A DNA stretch of 25,190 bases from NCBI GenBank assembly GCA_021787175.1, contig JAJYMF010000385.1, forward strand, positions 1 through 25,190, given 5' to 3'. Position numbers and translations under genes: made by a program. Position 1 is the first letter of the stretch. Each line of letters opens with the position of its first letter. Below the pieces are notes generated by a model. That model was not told the DNA's origin. It did no database searches and saw only the letters and a list, made by a program, of their open reading frames with translations. The stretch comes from Pseudomonadota bacterium (GTDB lineage: Bacteria; Pseudomonadota; Gammaproteobacteria; Xanthomonadales; Rhodanobacteraceae). Shown here in pieces: positions 23,401 through 25,190 of this stretch.

Positions 23401-23772
23401 TCACCCGCCACCCGGCAGCAGTTTCTGGATGCGCGCCAGCAGCTCCTTCTCGGCCACCGGCTTGGTGATGAAGTCCTTGGCGCCCTGGCGCAAGCCCCAG
23501 ACGCGGTCGGTCTCCATCGACTTGGTGGTGATGATCAGGATCGGCACGTGCTGCGTCTCGGCATCGCGACTGAGCGTGCGCGTGGCCTGGAAGCCGTTCA
23601 TGCCGGGCATGATCACGTCCATGATCACCAGGTCCGGGCGCGCGCGCTTGACCATGGCGATGCCGTCGTCGGCGTTGCCGGCACTGGAAACGCGATGTCC
23701 CGCCTTCTCGAGCAGCGTGGTGAACACGCGCACGTCGGTGGGGGAGTCGTCGATGATGAGGATGTGCGCCAT
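23401..23772 (-). CDS. pilH: Response regulator PilH
   Basis: Single-domain CheY-like regulator phosphorylated by ChpA, thought in Pseudomonas to favour pilus retraction or act as a phosphate sink. The 123-residue product has the acidic pair Asp8/Asp9 in IIDDSPTD, the phosphoacceptor Asp52 in IMDVIMPGMNGFQATR, Thr82/Thr83 and the conserved Lys104 in FITKPV. All receiver residues are intact. The motif GFQATRTLSRDAET and ETDRVWGLRQGAKDF match PilH specifically rather than PilG. It lies 17 bases after pilG and ends just before the pilI start. No output domain is present. Confidence 0.94.
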   Translation of the reverse strand: MAHILIIDDSPTDVRVFTTLLEKAGHRVSSAGNADDGIAMVKRARPDLVIMDVIMPGMNGFQATRTLSRDAETQHVPILIITTKSMETDRVWGLRQGAKDFITKPVAEKELLARIQKLLPGGG

Positions 23773-23789
23773 GAGGTCCGGGGTCCGCG

Positions 23790-24197
23790 TCAGCTCGGAT
23801 GAATGTCGACATGGCGCCGGATGGCGCCGAGCAGCTCTTCGCGGGTGAAGGGCTTGGTCAGGTACTGGTCGGAGCCGCAGATGCGTCCGCGGGCCTTGTC
23901 GAACAGGCCGTCCTTCGAGCTGAGCATGATCACCGGAATGGCGCGGAACGCCTGGTTGTTCTTGATCAGCGCGCAGGTCTGGTAGCCGTCGAGGCGCGGC
24001 ATCATGATGTCGACGAAGATGATGTGCGGCTGCAGATCGGAAATCTTGGCCAGCGCCTCGAAGCCGTCCACCGCGGTGACGACGTCGCAGCCTTCCTTCT
24101 TGAGCAGCGTTTCGGCGGTGCGACGGATGGTCTTGGAGTCGTCGATCACCATCACGCGCAACCCGCTGAGGCCGCCCTGCTTCGCGTTCTCTTCCAC
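23790..24197 (-). CDS. pilG: Response regulator PilG
   Basis: Single-domain CheY-like regulator, first gene of the Pil-Chp operon. In Pseudomonas it promotes pilus extension and raises cAMP through FimL/FimV and CyaB. With the GTG start at 24197 the product has 135 residues, the same as Pseudomonas PilG. The acidic pair is Asp19/Asp20 in VIDDSKTIRRTAETLLKK, the phosphoacceptor Asp63 is in FVDIMMPRLDGYQTCALIKN, and Lys115 is in YLTKPF. The GTG has AAGGGTGG upstream. An in-frame ATG at 24251 would add 18 unrelated residues and would overlap the TATA-like promoter box, so it is not favoured. The region is divergent from gshB. Confidence 0.92.
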   Translation of the reverse strand: MEENAKQGGLSGLRVMVIDDSKTIRRTAETLLKKEGCDVVTAVDGFEALAKISDLQPHIIFVDIMMPRLDGYQTCALIKNNQAFRAIPVIMLSSKDGLFDKARGRICGSDQYLTKPFTREELLGAIRRHVDIHPS

Positions 24198-24230
24198 GTA
24201 TCCACCCTTGCCACGCCCAGGTCGCGCGGC

Positions 24231-24258
24231 TGTATATAAAGCAAGTCGCATGCCTCAA
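24231..24258 (-). promoter_or_regulatory. Candidate proximal promoter of pilG
   Basis: Read on the minus strand, TTGAGG (24258-24253) is followed after 16 bases by TATACA (24236-24231), each matching four of six consensus positions. The neighbouring overlapping TATATA (24238-24233) matches five of six but would have a spacer of only 14. The box lies 34 bases before the pilG GTG. It is the most A/T-rich spot in the area and supports the GTG over the upstream ATG. Confidence 0.4.
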
Positions 24259-24288
24259 GCCGGCGCATTCGATCGGCGCCGGTTCGAG
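24254..24288. promoter_or_regulatory. 35-base imperfect palindrome in the gshB-pilG spacer
   Basis: Arms 24254-24266 and 24276-24288 are inverted repeats at 11 of 13 positions around a 9-base centre; the inner seven pairs (CCGGCGC/GCGCCGG) are perfect. It lies between the two candidate pilG promoters and overlaps the proximal -35 hexamer, a placement expected of an operator. If transcription starts at the distal promoter it would instead be a hairpin at the very start of the mRNA leader. The binding protein, if any, is unknown. Confidence 0.4.
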
Positions 24289-24294
24289 AAGGCT

Positions 24295-24323
24295 GTTTAA
24301 CGCGCGTTTATCAACTCTGTCAA
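24295..24323 (-). promoter_or_regulatory. Candidate distal promoter of pilG
   Basis: On the minus strand a perfect -35 hexamer TTGACA (24323-24318) is followed after 17 bases by TTAAAC (24300-24295), a weak -10 with three matches. Transcription would begin near 24288, giving a leader of about 90 bases that carries the imperfect palindrome. The perfect -35 with optimal spacing makes it credible in this GC-rich context, although the -10 is poor. Confidence 0.4.
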
Positions 24324-24379
24324 GTTCATCCTGCAAGTCCTTGTCCGTCCACACTTCACCAAACTCTGCGGAGCAGACC

Positions 24380-25190
24380 ATGGCCCTGACCGTCGCTGTG
24401 CTCATGGATCCCATCGAGCACATCAAGATCCGCAAGGACACTACCTTCGCGCTGCTGCTGGAGGCGCAACGCCGCGGCCATGGCCTGCGCTACCTGCAGC
24501 AGGGCGACCTCGCCCTGCGCGACGGCGTGCCATGGGCGCGGCTGGCGCCGCTGACGGTGCGCGACGATGCCGCGCAGTGGTTCGAGCGCGGTGACGCGCA
24601 GTGGCAGCCTCTGACCACGGTGGACATGCTGCTGGCGCGCAAGGACCCGCCGCTGGACGCGCAGTTTCTGTACGACACGCTGGTGCTGGAAGCGGCGCAG
24701 CGCATCGGCGTGCGCGTGGTCAACGATCCGCGCGCGCTGCGCGACTGCAACGAGAAGCTCTATGCCCTGCAGTTTCCGCAGTGCTGCGCGCCGAGCCTGG
24801 TGGCGCGCGACCGCGAGGCGCTGCGGCAGTTCGCCCGCCAGCACGGCGAGGTGGTGCTCAAACCGCTGGACGGCATGGGCGGCCGCGGCATTTTCCGCAC
24901 CCATGGTCACGATCCCAATCTCAACGTGATCCTGGAAACCCTGGTCGGCGACGACGAGCACTTCGCGCTGGCGCAACGGTTCATTCCCGAGATCCGCGAC
25001 GGTGACAAGCGGATCCTGGTGGTCGCCGGCGCCGCCGTGCCCTATGCCCTGGCGCGCGTGCCGCAGGGCGACGAGTTCCGCGGCAACCTCGCCGCCGGCG
25101 GGCGCGGCGTCGGCGTGCCGCTCAGCGAGCGCGACCGCTGGATCGTCGCCCAGGTCGCGCCGGACCTGCTGCGGCGCGGGCTGATGTTCG
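24380..25190 (+). CDS. gshB: Glutathione synthetase, 5' part (cut by window edge)
   Basis: Joins gamma-glutamylcysteine and glycine with ATP to give glutathione; cytosolic, ATP-grasp fold. The 270 residues visible of about 316 start MALTVAVLMDPIEHIKIRKDT and include RKDPPLDAQFLYDTLVLE (88-105) and NDPRALRDCNEKLYAL. They continue with the ATP-binding KPLDGMGGRGIFR (161-173), GDKRILVV (208-215) and RGNLAAGGRG (234-243). The ATG at 24380 has the ribosome site GCGGAGC nine to twelve bases upstream. The divergent arrangement with pilG is the same neighbourhood as in Pseudomonas and Xanthomonas. The last 45 or so residues lie beyond the window. Confidence 0.96.
   Translation, partial: MALTVAVLMDPIEHIKIRKDTTFALLLEAQRRGHGLRYLQQGDLALRDGVPWARLAPLTVRDDAAQWFERGDAQWQPLTTVDMLLARKDPPLDAQFLYDTLVLEAAQRIGVRVVNDPRALRDCNEKLYALQFPQCCAPSLVARDREALRQFARQHGEVVLKPLDGMGGRGIFRTHGHDPNLNVILETLVGDDEHFALAQRFIPEIRDGDKRILVVAGAAVPYALARVPQGDEFRGNLAAGGRGVGVPLSERDRWIVAQVAPDLLRRGLMF

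Noticed and set aside
24198..24251. Longer pilG start at the ATG of 24251
   Set aside because: It would add 18 residues without similarity to PilG and overlap the TATATA promoter box. The GTG start gives exactly the Pseudomonas length and has a ribosome site.

Overview
The window is GC-rich, gene-dense gammaproteobacterial chromosome. Codon third positions are almost all G or C. Every gene is a recognisable housekeeping, envelope or motility gene, and there is no sign of phage, plasmid, insertion sequence, CRISPR or toxin genes. Gene content and order best fit the Xanthomonadales (Lysobacterales), for example a Rhodanobacteraceae or Xanthomonadaceae member. The pointers are bamA joined directly to lpxD without skp, a complete Pil-Chp cluster divergent from gshB, and a short dispersed-type palindrome between fabZ and lpxA. 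The family placement is inference.

Left edge (1-988, minus strand): the 5' part of purT (formate-dependent purine synthesis), running off the window. It is divergent from the next block.

Block 1 (1109-11477, plus strand): pyrH, frr, uppS, cdsA, dxr, rseP, bamA, lpxD, fabZ, lpxA. This is one co-directional envelope operon with several stop/start overlaps. pyrH makes UDP, a pyrimidine precursor, and frr recycles ribosomes. dxr and uppS feed the undecaprenyl carrier. cdsA makes CDP-diacylglycerol for phospholipids. rseP is the site-2 protease of envelope stress, and bamA inserts outer-membrane proteins. lpxD, fabZ and lpxA handle 3-hydroxyacyl chains for lipid A and fatty acids. The block stops at lpxA; the usual next gene, lpxB, is not there.

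Block 2 (11511-24197, minus strand): a Pil-Chp chemosensory cluster read right to left: pilG, pilH, pilI (CheW), pilJ (receptor), pilK (CheR), chpA/pilL (2013-residue hybrid CheA kinase), chpB (CheB with a very long N-terminal extension) and chpC (CheW). It controls type IV pilus extension, retraction and twitching. It converges on lpxA with only 33 bases between the two stop codons.

Right edge (24380-25190, plus strand): the 5' part of gshB (glutathione synthetase), divergent from pilG across a 182-base spacer that holds promoter-like boxes and an imperfect palindrome.

I did not find a clearly new biological system. The points most worth a second look are the architecture of ChpB and the short motifs its linker shares with ChpA, the palindromic repeat inside the lpx operon, the lpxA/chpC junction where lpxB would be expected, the gshB-pilG palindrome, and the LpxA acyl-ruler residue.
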